From the NCBI GenBank assembly GCA_002099365.1, contig MSED01000006.1, forward strand, positions 1,798,001 through 1,862,000: a stretch of 64,000 nt of DNA, read 5' to 3'. Of this stretch, positions 34,001 through 45,253 are shown in pieces. Numbering within the stretch: position 1 is the first letter of the stretch; every line of letters begins with the position of its first letter. The DNA comes from Phialophora verrucosa. Its lineage: Eukaryota > Ascomycota > Eurotiomycetes > Chaetothyriales > Herpotrichiellaceae. The position numbers were made by a program, and so were the translations under genes. The notes beneath the pieces were generated by a model that saw only the letters and a program-made list of their open reading frames with translations, was not told the DNA's origin and made no database searches.

Positions 34001-35076
34001 GCAGCAAGAGCCAGAACATTCGAATCGTCTTCGACTTCAAGATTGTCTCGATCGATCCACTCGGCGCGAGCTTTCCACACCCCAGCCATGTCTTCCCAAT
34101 CAGTCCGGTTTGGCCTATCAATGTGGCTCATGCGCTTCCATTCCTGACCCGATTCACCGCTTTCAAGTTTTAGGTTTGATCTCATGATCTTGATCCCATG
34201 TTCGTTCACCCAGAGAACGTATTTGCCCGATAGTGACCACTTTATTGTACTGATGATGCCCTCGCCACTGTGCAAGACCTTGTCTGATCCAGTGTGTGCT
34301 CCGAGTCCAATGGAACCCAACCAGCCAGAAGCGGCGGCTGCAGCTCCCGTTGTGGTGGCATTGGCACTCTTTCCGGCTTGCCCACCGGTGGTCAACACCA
34401 ACGTGCCAGCTTGTCCTCCAGACAAATAAGTTTTGTCCGACTTGTACTCGGGTGACAAGGCCACTGTCTGCACTGGTCTTCCAAAATTCCGCAACTGAAC
34501 ATCTCGAGGGTCGACCAGCGAAGCAATGCAGACATTGCCGTCGATCGAAGAAGTAGCGATGTAGATGCGGTTCGCAGGTATATCGGGGACGGCAGGTTGC
34601 TGTTGCTTCCCTTTGGGAGCTGGTGAGCTAGATGGTGATTTGTCCCTACTTGACACTGAATCGGCGGCTAGCTTGCTTCCTGAGTCGTACCGGAACGGTG
34701 CAAGGGTGGAATTGTAAGGGGATATCGAGATGGCAGATATGCTCGCCGTATGTGCATGGTAGACGCGTACTGGATTGAACGATGGTAGAGCGAAGACATG
34801 GATGTTTCCGCTATGAGTGCCTACAATCATCTTATCCCCGGCAACGTGGAAAGCACTGGTCGCGTCTCCATTGCGATATATCGTGCTGACATTTCTAGTC
34901 AACGTGGCATACTTGAGTCGTGGCTCTTCCTCTTCCTCTTCCTCTTCCTCTTCGCTTCCATCGTCTTCAGACTCATCTGCTGTCGGCTCGGGCTTCGATG
35001 GCTTCGGTGGGCGTTTGGTCGGACTCTGAAGCTCGTCACGGTCGCCTGGCTCAGGTGAGCCATCTCCCGCCGCCAT
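31100..35076 (-). CDS. vps41: HOPS complex subunit Vps41
   Basis: Vps41 is the effector subunit of HOPS that binds Ypt7/Rab7 and tethers late endosomes, AP-3 vesicles and autophagosomes to the vacuole. Two exons (35076-33845, 33797-31100) are joined across a 47-bp intron with a GTGAGT donor, GCTGAC branch and CAG acceptor; the junction gives VATIIRFDDCTISGISLYTP. The protein has 1309 aa, with a disordered acidic N-terminus including a run of ten Glu, a beta-propeller region opening LKYATLTRNVSTIYRNGDA, a helical clathrin-type repeat region (for example FEIILGHYVEVD and LYLADGHYDDALRCYIAL) and a C-terminal RING-like zinc finger (CASCHKAF...CGHVYHVSHLL...CTICRG). It shares a 252-bp head-to-head promoter with the next gene. 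Confidence 0.94.
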
Positions 35077-35328
35077 ACGAAGAGCGACGATGTCAATAGA
35101 GCGTCATCTGTATAAAGAAACACATGCGGTTCCATGCTACTACAGCAAACCCGCGACTTTCTAATGACGAGCGCCAAGTCCAACGCCAATGATCAGCCTC
35201 GTGGAAGACCCTCAGCCTTGCCTCTACTCTACGGTGGAGGACAACGTCGCCGACATGCTGTGTGCCAGCACCAGGATCGAAGTTTCCGAAGTGGGAATGC
35301 TCCATGGTCAAGTCACAATCTACTTGCA
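35077..35328. promoter_or_regulatory. compact bidirectional promoter, VPS41 and DUF155 gene
   Basis: Only 252 bp separate the two start codons, which face away from each other. The frame of the plus-strand gene stays open through most of it. No specific site is recognised; a shared promoter is inferred from spacing. Confidence 0.45.
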
Positions 35329-36735
35329 ATGCGCCCGGCAACTACTCGCCCCATACTAGGTCCTGGTGGCCAGTATGTGTGTAACAGCTGTCGGAGAGCT
35401 GGATATGGATATGGGTACGGCTATGATGCCCTACGAACCCCCGGTTTCCGACCGCTCCATGCCTCACCCATCTTCCAGCGCACCCGTCGGCGAGGTTTCT
35501 TCTCTTCGAACCATTCGCTACTGGATCAGACCGCGACAAGAAAAGATGGAAACAAAGACAAGGCAGAATCTGGTCTGGAATCGTCGGCGGCTGCTTCGAT
35601 CCAGAAACGCAAAACTGCACGTTCTCCGGGCACAAAAACATCGCTGAGGCGAGTCGGGCTGGAAGCTCAAAGATCCAAGGCTGGCTTGACGAGACCGAGC
35701 GTGAAGACAATGGAAGGGGCAGACCAAACACTTAAGCTAGTGACTGCATATGCTGTTGCAGATCAATTCGACTTGACAAAGGTTGTGGAGATCCTTCGCA
35801 GTAAAGGCTATGAACCTGATCCCCTGGAGACCGGTCTCTTTCCACAGGTGGTCCACGTCCAAATACCCATATCATCCATTTACCGCTCTACAAACCCTGC
35901 GGCAAGACATCTATCGTCAACAGAGGTGGGAGATGTGTTCGTGTTCCCATCTGGGACGCTAGTGACATGGGCGCTTCCTGACGGCTTTACTTCTTACTTT
36001 GCAACTCGCACCCTTCTTCCCGCGGCAGATAATCCCCACAAAGAGCCTATAGAAACCGAAGACTTGGAATATATTGAAGACCCTAGCCGGGAGCACAGCT
36101 TGATCCGGGGCGACACCATCATCCTCGGCACCAAGAGACCCGAGCATCAAGACGACCAGCTAGCAGATCAAACCAAGTCACAGTTCAAAACCGTTGACAC
36201 CGTGCTCACCAAGATTGCCTTTTCAAGCGGCTTTGCACGTTCTACCAAACTGGCTGTTCTTGAAACCAACCTATCGACGTACTTGGCCTCGACTGCGGAT
36301 ATACCAGCCCTTCTGTCCAAAGGATCTCGCCTTCCCTTCAAGCTCAGCAGAGATTTCATCCTCCGCAAGACAGGCCAGTTGCTGCTCTTGCGTGCCCAAC
36401 TCAATCTTTACTCTGAACTCACTGACAGCCTACCTGATCTTTTTTGGGACAGCCGCCATGAGCTCAACCTGGAGAATTATTACGATCAAGTTGGACGCGC
36501 CCTCGATGTTGGAATACGTATCAAGGTGTTGAACGAGAAGATGGACTACGCTGCCGAGATTGCAACTGTGCTGAGAGAGAGGCTAAGTGAAAAACACGGC
36601 TTATTCTTGGAGTGGACAATCATAGTGCTCATTGCCGTGGAGGTTGGCTTTGAGGTTCTCAGGTTATGGAAAGAAGGTTTCTGGTCAGAGGTTTGGGAAG
36701 GGAGAGTTGGTGAGACACAGCGCAAGAGTGCTTAG
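35329..36735 (+). CDS. mitochondrial DUF155 protein (MRX10/RMND1 family)
   Basis: DUF155 proteins include yeast Mrx10 and human RMND1, inner-membrane proteins that support mitochondrial translation. From the ATG at 35329 the gene encodes 468 aa in one exon. The first 100 residues are rich in Arg, Ser and Gly with few acids, including FRPLHASPIFQRTRRRGFFS, a plausible mitochondrial presequence. The DUF155 domain follows (about 130-420): AYAVADQFDLTKVVEILRS, GDVFVFPSGTLVTWALPD, FSSGFARSTKLAVLETNL and LNLENYYDQVGRALDVGIRI. A hydrophobic C-terminal segment, LEWTIIVLIAVEVGFEVLRL, is the expected membrane anchor. The non-mitochondrial relatives Rmd1/Rmd8 usually lack such a presequence, so MRX10 type is preferred. 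Confidence 0.87.
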   Translation: MRPATTRPILGPGGQYVCNSCRRAGYGYGYGYDALRTPGFRPLHASPIFQRTRRRGFFSSNHSLLDQTATRKDGNKDKAESGLESSAAASIQKRKTARSPGTKTSLRRVGLEAQRSKAGLTRPSVKTMEGADQTLKLVTAYAVADQFDLTKVVEILRSKGYEPDPLETGLFPQVVHVQIPISSIYRSTNPAARHLSSTEVGDVFVFPSGTLVTWALPDGFTSYFATRTLLPAADNPHKEPIETEDLEYIEDPSREHSLIRGDTIILGTKRPEHQDDQLADQTKSQFKTVDTVLTKIAFSSGFARSTKLAVLETNLSTYLASTADIPALLSKGSRLPFKLSRDFILRKTGQLLLLRAQLNLYSELTDSLPDLFWDSRHELNLENYYDQVGRALDVGIRIKVLNEKMDYAAEIATVLRERLSEKHGLFLEWTIIVLIAVEVGFEVLRLWKEGFWSEVWEGRVGETQRKSA

Positions 36736-36920
36736 GTGGACAATGACTGAGATGATGGCCCCCATCATTCATGTGAAGGGGATTGGACAAGGGTAACGGC
36801 TCCTTTAGCGAGGGGTGAACCAGCTTACAGAGAGCTCTTTGACATCCTATTGCTCAGCGTTCCTTTGCGTTCAGTGCAACAACAACTCTAGACGGGAAAG
36901 TGAGAGCAAGATGAGCCGAA

Positions 36921-36946
36921 GATTAACCGCGCCGATTAACCGCGCC
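36921..36946 (+). repeat. exact 13-bp tandem duplication
   Basis: GATTAACCGCGCC is present twice, head to tail, at 36921-36933 and 36934-36946, between genes. Confidence 0.9.
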
Positions 36947-38561
36947 TGCAGTTCTCGAGCCTTGTGACTTCATCACACAGTTCCCAAGACCACCTCTTCT
37001 CTGTCATTTCGACAATCCTCTGCTCCGGTGATGCTCATTTTGTTGACTTGGAGGACCGACAGTGGAAACTGAATGAGCGATGAACAGGCAGATGCATCAC
37101 TATGTTTCGGCTCAGATTGAGCCAGCTTCAGGGACACCAGACCGATCAGATCAGCCCTGCGCCGCTAGGCAGCGACCATGTCCTGTCGCACAATTGGCCC
37201 AGAGCAAGGTCGATCTAGAGCCAGTGATCCTATTTTATGATTGGCCGATGAATGAATTGATCTCACTGTTGGCGATCCTAGCGCGTCATTGGCCGATGGA
37301 GAAATAGGAATGATCTCAGATGAGTGTCTGTGATCTACAAGCCATGGCAACAGGAGGCGACTCTGCGCTTGACAGTATCAAGCTATGGAGAGGCAAGTTA
37401 GCTTTCACTAAATGTCCTGATGCGAGCGGGAGACATGTGGCTTCTGTTTGGTAGTGCTAGGAGTAGGACTTTGCACGAAAGCAAGGATATTCCGCATGGT
37501 GATTTCAGGAGATATCAGACACTTGGTACAGACTGCTGCACAATGCCATGCCATTTCATGAATACTCCCGGTCTGTCTGCTGGACATTTTCTCACGATAT
37601 ACTGCCTAGAAGCAGAATATAGCTGTAGCAAGGCATAGAGTGTCAAATGGAGATCTTGTTGTCCAAACTGTCCAGCCTCCTTCTGCCTTTAATCTTCCTT
37701 CCCCTGACATGTGCTTCGACCTTCAGCCTCGTGGAACTTCACGTCCGTTGCCCTTCACTGGATTGGCATCGGGCCGACGTTGTTCCATACCGAACAAAGA
37801 GACGCTAGACAACGCTAGTTGAATTAGCGGAAGATCTCCCGTACTTAGCGCCCGGTGGACCAAACTGTCCTCCGCCCACTTCATTGTAACTTCATCGTTC
37901 TCTCTTTCTGTATCACAGCATGAAGCAAGATTTGACAAAGTCATCCTGGCGCTGTGTAAAGCCGTCAAGAAAAAGCCCGCAGAGGCATGTCAAAGAGTAT
38001 GACAGATAGTGGCATCCTCGTTTCGTGTGGGAGATGAGACATTGCAGCTAGCCGAAGCTGTTGTCCAGCCTCCCGAATTTCGTTCAGTGAACTGGGCTCT
38101 GAAAAGAGTTGGCAACGAGAAAGGGCTCTCAAACCACAGCACCAAGGACAGGTAAGGTTGTCTGCTTCTGCAGCGAATCCGGCCAGCAGCTGCCGTCTTT
38201 TGTTTAGTCCACAGCTTGTTGCTGTCGAAGCAGGTGGGGAACCCTTGTTGCGCCTCATCTCGGACGGGAGGTTGCATGTTGGTGGAGAGGGGCAACATCC
38301 GCAGACGATTCTGTGAACTCAGTTCAGAGGCTCGTTGGCTGCGCACAATTGGACTGACATTCAGGTTCCCGACCTGGACAGTTGAAGGCGTGGAAGGTGA
38401 CGGACCAGTGCATCAGATCGCCACTGCCTTCCTGCGCTCCGCAGCAGTGACCTGACGCTGGATCGATCCTGTCTGATCTGATCACACTGCCGTGATTGCC
38501 TACACTTCATATCCAAAGTCTTGGCAAAAAATCGGCAAACGATCCACGGCCACGTCCACGG

Positions 38562-38632
38562 CTACAAATATCTCCCTCCCTCTCTCCAACGCTGACCTCG
38601 ATTTTCCTCTTACCTTCTCCACCTCATAACCT
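38562..38632 (+). promoter_or_regulatory. TATA-like element and pyrimidine-rich core promoter
   Basis: CTACAAATAT at 38562-38571 is followed by an unusually C/T-rich run to about 38632. CT-rich tracts just before the transcription start are typical of highly expressed genes in filamentous fungi, which suits the abundant cell-wall protein starting at 38741. Confidence 0.5.
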
Positions 38633-38740
38633 CGACAACATCGCGTCCTTCGCTTGGAGTCTTACATTCAACACTTGGATACCTCATACTCTTACACACC
38701 ACATCCATCAATCAACAACTCCCATCTTACATCTTTCACC

Positions 38741-39577
38741 ATGAAGATCACCAACCTCTTCGGCGTTTCCGTCGCTGCCTACGCAACCATAGCCGTCGGT
38801 GAGAATGCTCAGATCTACAGCTTTCCTCTCTTCGCTTGCTAACCCGAGAAATAGCAACTGCTCCCAACCTTGCTGCGCGTGACGAAGTTGTCGGTGCCCT
38901 AGCTGGTAAGCTTCCAAGCTCAAAGGTTTTCGAGTGCGAAGCGCTGATGAATAAACAGCTCGAGGTTTCACTGGTGAAGAAATCAACGACTTCATGAATC
39001 TCTTGCCTCGCCGTAAGTGCAAATTTCCCTCTGGATTCTTTTTCTCGAACTAACGTTGTCTCCAGAAGAAGCCACGGCTACGGTCACTGTCTATCCTGCT
39101 ACCTGCGCCCCCTATGGTGTTCCACCGGTTTCTGAACCAGCTCCTCTCCCACCTGTCACCACGTCTCAGGTCACAGTCACTACCTCCGCCACTATGACTT
39201 CTACCATCACTGCCACTTCTACCACCAGCACTCCTGTGACTTCTGCCGAGACTCCATCTACTCCAGTCGCACCCCCACCAACCACTCCGACAGTCGAAAC
39301 CTCAGCTGTTCCGCCTGCTAGCACTCCAGTCGAGTCCAGTGTTCCAGTGACACCAGTTCCGACTACCCCGAGTCCAGCCACTCACAGCAGCACTGTTGTC
39401 CAGACTACGACCTCTTCCACTCTCACTCATACGAGTGTCTCGACTGCAACTTCTACCCACAGCACCTTTACAGTGTCCACGTCCTCTGGCATTCCTCCTG
39501 CTCCTAGCAATGGTGCCGACAGTGCCGCTGTCAACCTTGGTGTTCTTGGTTTGTTTGCTGCCTTGGCCCTGGCCTGA
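38741..39577 (+). CDS. GPI-anchored Ser/Thr-rich cell-wall protein
   Basis: Four exons (38741-38798, 38855-38905, 38959-39012, 39066-39577) give 224 aa; all three introns are 53-56 bp and interrupt codons after the first base. Residues 1-20 (MKITNLFGVSVAAYATIAVG) form a signal peptide. A short region, LAARDEVVGALAARGF then EEINDFMNLLPR, may include a Kex2-like processing site, although the basic residues are single. From about residue 55 onward the chain is dominated by Thr, Ser, Pro and Val with several STxTST-type runs, a heavily O-mannosylated stalk. The C-terminus has a small-residue patch (SNGADSA) followed by a hydrophobic tail, VNLGVLGLFAALALA, the pattern for GPI attachment. The role is structural or adhesive; no catalytic domain is present. 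Confidence 0.85.
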
Positions 39578-40235
39578 GCACAAATTTCCAATCACAAACG
39601 ATACCCCGACTCTCTCTGCAGCCCATGTCTGCCATGTACCTCAACATGACACACACCAGAGCATACGCAAAGATGACAGTCCTTCCACATCTCCACAATG
39701 AGATTCATGTACAGATACGACAAAGTCCACGCTAACTTTCAGATGGAAATCACAAAATGTGTGTCAATGAGCAGAGGTTTTCAGCTGAGTCAATTGGAAT
39801 GACCACATCATCCTTGGATTGGCAAAGAATTGAGCCTGATTTGCTATTGCACCCTTACTGTCGATTCCACTCACCACAGTTGGCACCATGATCAGAAGAT
39901 CCATGAACCATAGCTAATTCTCAATGAAACGTGCTTTGAGCCATGAACAATGCTTCCCTCCTCTTGCTTTCTGCTAGCATCATAGAGTCTGTCTCATGTA
40001 GCACGGTAATGTCTTCCTCATCAGACGGAGACTGTGATTGGTGTTGCTGTGGTTGTGCTTGCCTCGCCTCGCCTGCTCGCTTGGGCTTCTTCCATTCTGG
40101 CCTACATGCGTGTCCGTAGCAAATTGCAAGGCTCTCGCTTCCATCGTGCAGATATATTCACAGTGACCACGTCGCAGTTATTTGAAAGGCCGCCAGCCTT
40201 TTCGAGTCGTCAATGAGGCGATCCGTCTTGCGCGA
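39578..40235. other. intergenic, 3' flank of wall protein gene
   Basis: The 658 bp contain the 3' flank of the wall-protein gene. The part after about 40020 may hold an upstream exon of the small membrane protein gene, because the frame at 40182-40235 reads protein-like (RQPFRVVNEAIRLAR) without an ATG. Confidence 0.35.
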
Positions 40236-40538
40236 ATGAGAGCCGATCAAGCCGCTTGGATGCACCCATTCTCCTCGTTGACGATATTCATCTTCGTTGC
40301 AGGATACATCACTGCGCGCTGGGATCTTGTTACCAGACTTTACGAATTGGCACTCTTTGCTTGGGACCACGGCGTGTTTGCCCGAGCAGCCAAGGCTTTC
40401 GCCATCATCTCCCTTATCTACGCCTGTCTCGCGATTCCCCTTGATCGCCTTGCGGCCCACGAAGCCTCGGTCCATCCTCGATTGGTGGTACACGGGATTT
40501 CTGCTCAGGAGCAACTGCGACGAAGAGGATCGTTCTGA
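40236..40538 (+). CDS. small two-pass membrane protein, start uncertain
   Basis: I do not recognise this protein. From the ATG at 40236 it has 100 aa with two hydrophobic segments: about residues 10-27 (PFSSLTIFIFVAGYITA) and 52-70 (AKAFAIISLIYACLAIPL), then a hydrophilic tail with HEASVHPRLVVHG. The frame remains open and protein-like upstream to about 40164, with RQPFRVVNEAIRLARM, so a missing 5' exon is likely. It ends 19 bp before the GPI1 start on the same strand, which is unusually close for fungal genes. It could be a separate gene or part of a misread leader of GPI1; I favour a real small gene. Confidence 0.4.
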   Translation: MRADQAAWMHPFSSLTIFIFVAGYITARWDLVTRLYELALFAWDHGVFARAAKAFAIISLIYACLAIPLDRLAAHEASVHPRLVVHGISAQEQLRRRGSF

Positions 40539-40557
40539 GCTTTGACAATATGTTATC

Positions 40558-42861
40558 ATGGTCGAGAACAGCGATGGCATGCTACGCGTATTCTGGCCGA
40601 ACAACATTACTCGGACAACATCACCCGGTGTAATAGTCGGATGGAGAAACCCCTACTTTGACCTGTTTGTCATAACCGTCCTCGAGGATGTCGAGGTAAG
40701 GCCCAGTGCTTTGCGATCTGTAGAAGCGTTCTAACTCGACCAGATTCGCAGTGTGGAATCCGCTCTTCGCGTGGGCACTCTGTTTCGCAACAGCCCCTAC
40801 CCAGTAGCACGAATCTTCCAGTTGTGTGATCAGCCCAGCATGCATGTCTTGGGTACACTGAATCATCCGAGCCCGACGGAGAGCTTTGATCCTACGAGGA
40901 TTTGCGCCTTCACACTCTCGGGCTCGCGAAGACCCTACATCTATTGTCCGCCGGACGCAAAGCTGGCTGTCCAGATCGTCCTCTTCGATCCGCCGAACCC
41001 AACGCAAATGCAATACATGTCTCTTGAGCCCATTTCGCTTGCCCTGGGGAAGGATTATTGGCCACCAAGCGAGACCGATTATATGCCAGACGACGTGGAG
41101 ATCCAGGAGGAGAAGGAGCGGCGGCGGACTGCGGAACTGGTGGCCAAGCTCCGTTTCCATACCGTGGTCAGGCATGCTCCAGCAAAGAAAGAGTTGGCAC
41201 TGCCCACGATACTCCGTCAGATCAATTGCGCTCAAGAAGTTGCCGACTTGTTGCAGAAGAACACACCGCTCGTAGGCCCAAGGAGAAAACGGAGCCTTTC
41301 AGTCAGTGAGCGAGTTGTGGAATCAGCGCAGTCACTCTACGCCTTCGCCGCCTGGTCGCTTTGGACACTATTCATGGCGTATGCCTTCCCTTTCTTGTTA
41401 TATATTTTCAAGATTGCAATCATCGGACACCGTATTGTCGCCGAGGGCCTCTTACAGATCCTCGAATGGCCGCTACCCATCAAGAAGATTCGGCTGCCGG
41501 AAAGCCGGCGGCCCATCAGAGGCGCCGTTGCCCTAAAGGACGTTTCGGCCTGCTGCCAGCAAGTGCATCTGAGACTGCAGCAGTTCTCCTACTATCCAAC
41601 GCAATATTCTCTCCTTCGAAGCCGCAAAGCCACCTGGTCGTCGTTCCCAACAACCAACAGCGACTACATACGGTTTTACAACTCCCTCTGGCTGGTAGCA
41701 AACGATGTCATTATCGGGATTGCTCTCGGCAGCTTCATCAGTGACAATTCACAAGCTACATCACAGCTTATCGGTGGTGTGCTCAATGAGTACACGATTG
41801 AAGGGCTCAGGCGCATGATCAGGTGGCTCATGTCATACCCCGGCGGCCTGAAGCTGAATACCGAACTTGCAGCATTTCTGGGTGACCTGTTTTTGTGGGT
41901 CATCGAATACTGGTCTTCAACAGTCTTCATCCTCATCTTGCCCAGGCTGCCGACTATCGTCTATGTCATTGGATGCTCTTCTTTTGCCGGCGCGAGCATG
42001 CCAATTGCGATCTTCTCCGATCTCCTCAGCCTGTTGACGATTCACATTTACTCTTTCTACGTGGCGAGCGCACGCATCTTCAACTGGCAACTGACCATCA
42101 TCGTCAGCCTCTTCCATTTGTTTCGTGGCAAAAAGCGGAATGTACTGCGGAACCGGATCGATAATTGTGACTACGATCTCGATCAGCTTCTTCTTGGAAC
42201 GATCCTGTTCACCTTGCTATTCTTCCTTCTCCCAACTGTGGTAGTTTTCTACCTGACCTTCGCCTCGGCTCGGATGGCCATCATTACCCTCAAAGCCACT
42301 TTGGATACGTGTTTAGCATGTCTGAACCATTTTCCGTTGTTCGCGTTGATGCTCAGGATCAAGGACAGCCAAAGACTGCCAGGTGGGATTCATTTCCAGC
42401 TGCTGGATACAGAGCGGTCAAAGCTCCCGCCCCCAGATGAGGCAAGGCAAGAAGAAAGCCAGGATGACACCGGTGATGATGAGGATGATGATGAAGAAGA
42501 AGAAGAAGGAGAAAACTTTGCGACCAGTGTGGCATACATCCGACTTTCCTCCACCCCGTTGTCATTGCGTCAGATCTTTGAGCAATATTTCCAGCTTTGG
42601 GCGCGCATCCATCAACACTATCTCTCACCCAAGGTTGTGTTCCGACTTCTCACGGGACGATTTGTGCCACCTCTAGGGCGAAGTGAAATGTACGGATTGC
42701 AGTATTCGGTGCTTCCCAGAAAACGGGCGACCGTCTCTGAGGTATGGAAGAGTCTGAACGAGACTGGACCCACGGCTCCAAGTGATGGTGTGGTCAACAC
42801 ACGGGGTCAAAAGGCTTATCTAGGATCCCATGGAAGTGCTATAGGGAAGCACTGGAAATAA
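40558..42861 (+). CDS. gpi1: GPI-GlcNAc transferase subunit Gpi1 (PIG-Q)
   Basis: Gpi1 is part of the ER complex that transfers GlcNAc from UDP-GlcNAc to phosphatidylinositol, the first step of GPI-anchor synthesis. Two exons (40558-40695, 40744-42861) give 751 aa; the 48-bp intron has a GTAAGG donor, a TCTAAC branch and a CAG acceptor at 40743. The N-terminus reads MVENSDGMLRVFWPNNIT, matching the MRVFWP opening of fungal homologues, followed by FRNSPYPVARIFQL. The conserved core has YNSLWLVANDVIIGIALG, LIGGVLNEYTIEGLRRMIRWLMSYP, GLKLNTELAAFLGDLFLW and the multi-pass region to LLPTVVVFYLTF. An acidic run of Asp and Glu lies near residue 640. Its likely client, a GPI-anchored wall protein, is encoded about 1 kb upstream. 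Confidence 0.93.
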
Positions 42862-43137
42862 TGCGCTTTATCGTTGTCTCGGAGGGATTGTGACAGGCGA
42901 CGACGGCAGTGGGAGCTCGCCAGCGACTCGCTAAGCTGAACTGATGTGCTTACGTCATGAAGCGTATCTCAATCGAATCTCATCCATCTCGCTATCAATC
43001 TGTCTTTCACTGCGCCCACCCGCCGAGACTTCACTCAGTTGCTACTTTTCAGCGATGTCGTGATCAACGTATACTCCAATCTCCACCGATTATTGTCAAT
43101 TGAAGTGACTGGCCCAGCTGCGCAGACAATCCAAAAT

Positions 43138-43434
43138 ATGCCCAAGTACAAATGCCCAAATTGTGGTGGGCGGGTTGATATGACGAGAGATGGTGACTAC
43201 GGGCATTGTGCCGACTGTAAACGGACCCTCATTTGATACTTGACAGAATTTGAAAGGCTAACTGAACCCAAAGGCAACAATGTAAGTTGATGGGCGACAA
43301 CTCACACCGCTGAAACATGCTGAAGTCATCTGAAGATTCTCGAAATCAAGGACCTGAAGAAAGAAGACGAGCCGGAGCCGAAACCGACGAAGGACGCAGA
43401 ACCAGCAGCATCGTCGAGTGAGACAAGGAAATGA
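43138..43434 (+). CDS. tiny zinc-ribbon protein, possible 8-nt microexon
   Basis: MPKYKCPNCGG, then YGHCADC, forms a CxxC...CxxC zinc ribbon. Read straight through, it stops after 32 aa. A spliced model fits every phase: exon 43138-43216, donor GTAAAC, acceptor AAAG, exon 43274-43281 (8 nt), donor GTAAGT, acceptor GAAG, exon 43336-43434, giving 61 aa in which the second CxxC is followed by NNILEIKDLKKEDEPEPKP and a Lys/Glu/Pro/Ser tail. The tail frame looks protein-like on its own, which supports splicing. The 8-nt exon is unusually short and the first donor is weak, so an alternative join is possible. No name is recognised; nucleic-acid or protein binding is typical of such ribbons. Confidence 0.42.
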
Positions 43435-45253
43435 TTGTCAACATAGCGACAGCTCCATCCATACAGGCTCACGATGTCGGTGCACGGCGAGACTGCACAC
43501 TCACCCCATGTTGCTCCTTCTGCGAATCACCACCTTTGCTAGAAACACCTCGATTCTCGGTGTTTCTCTCTACATGGACAAGATTTTGACACAGAATTCA
43601 AGGGCTGAGAGCTTGTTTTCGTTTGCCGAGACTTCGAGTGCCGGTTCTCAACCGGTTCCATCTTTCGCTCTGTTCACCTTTTTCGGTCTACTGTTCTTGC
43701 TATCCAGTCTATGCTTGGAGGCTAATGACAGAAGAAGGCCTTGTGTACAGCAGCTCGCCCCGCTTGTGGTTCGCCGTCGGTAACAAATGCTAGGCTATGG
43801 CCAGTGTTGCAGTGCCCGTCTGTTCTCGGTCAAATCACAATCATGCTATTGTCCCCTGCAGTGACCCTAATGTCCATTCTCGGCAACTTCAGTCTCTTCG
43901 CTCCGGTATCATCGTATTGCTACCAGAGGTATGACTGAGGTGACAAGCTACAAGCATGCCTACCTGCCTACTGCTCGGAATGGACCACAGCTGTCGGCAC
44001 CTCATCGACGAGCAGGCTGCAACAGGCTAACAACCACTACATTCTGCGCATGCAGTGGTCGTTGCGCGTGGCGGTACAGGGATTCACAACAGAAGCACCC
44101 GAAATTCAGGGATGGACGACCAGACTTCCTGAACGTTTGTGGCGGCAAAGGCGGTGAAAGCACAAGCCAGGTTGTTCAGGATGTGGAGTTGCTACAAAAG
44201 GAAACTGGGAGAAGTGGTGGCATCTTGAGACAGCGCTTTGGTCGGCCAGAATTCTGGACGTACCGTGTACGTCCGGGTTGAGGCTCATTGCCCAATCGAA
44301 GGTACTATCGGCAACTCGGCTCAAGATGGGCTATTGTCGCCAGAAGACTCCTACAGTATGGGGTACTCAATCGGCATGATGGACAACCGACGGAGAACGA
44401 TAGGTTATGGTTGACGTTCGCACCTTGGAGCCTTGAGTGGATGTAAAAGCGGACCACGCAGTGTCCACACCTCCTGTCTGATCTTTGATCTTTGATCTCT
44501 TATTGCAGGATAAGTAATCCTTACCCACGCATGCAAGCGCCCGACAGGCGAGTGGCGGAAAGAGGGCAAAGAGGGCAAAGTCAGCATTGGGTCCCTCAGC
44601 ATCCTTGCCCAACCACCGTCGACATGAAACCCCCGGCCTCAGTATCTTTGAAATGACGAATAAGAGGAACGATTGAGAGCGCAACAGGCGCCTTGACTGC
44701 CCCGCGCGTGCCCGCGTTAGCTGGACGGCTTCTCTTAGACTGATCCGAAGAGACGGATGTCAGCACTGTCTTCGATAGCTCTGTTTTGCCCCCTTGACGC
44801 ATCCAAACATCCAACTTTGTCGACGCGGGCATTCGTCTGCCTTTGGACGAATCAAGTATCCTTCTTACCCGACCAGTGAGCAGGACGGTTAAGCGAGGGG
44901 AGCAAAGTTGACCGGCACGAACTTGGCACGAATCCACGACGCTTACCCACCGCTGGTGACCTTACTCCATCTTACAGGGCCTCCTCACGCGCCTAACCCA
45001 ATTGAAGCAACCCAGATTACTGTGTACTCGGTATACCAGGCCACGCAGTTCGTTGCGACTGCTCGACCCCGATCTGGCAAAAGTCGCGCGCTTGCTGCTT
45101 TAGTTGCCCGTCCTCATGGTGGTGGTCCATCCTTCGGGCGAGTCCCAATTGTTCGAGACGGGTTATGCGTGGAAGTAGCTGACAAAGCCGTAAGCCCTTC
45201 GATGGCCCCCGCCTGGCCCAAGTTTAACTTCGCAGTTAGCCTTGCCTGTCCTT
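43435..45253. other. intergenic region (1.8 kb)
   Basis: No convincing gene is seen. Short iterations occur at 44482-44500 (ATCTTTG units) and 44568-44580 (AGAGGGCAA units). The last few hundred bases could include an upstream exon of the following transcription-factor-domain gene, but no zinc cluster is encoded in any frame. Confidence 0.4.

Larger units (their letters stand above)
36736..38740. other. intergenic region (2.0 kb) upstream of wall protein gene
   Basis: No gene is recognised. An exact 13-bp tandem duplication lies at 36921-36946, and ATTGGCCGATG occurs twice near 37240 and 37288. The last 180 bp look like a strong fungal promoter: CTACAAATAT at 38562 followed by a long pyrimidine-rich run. 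Confidence 0.45.
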
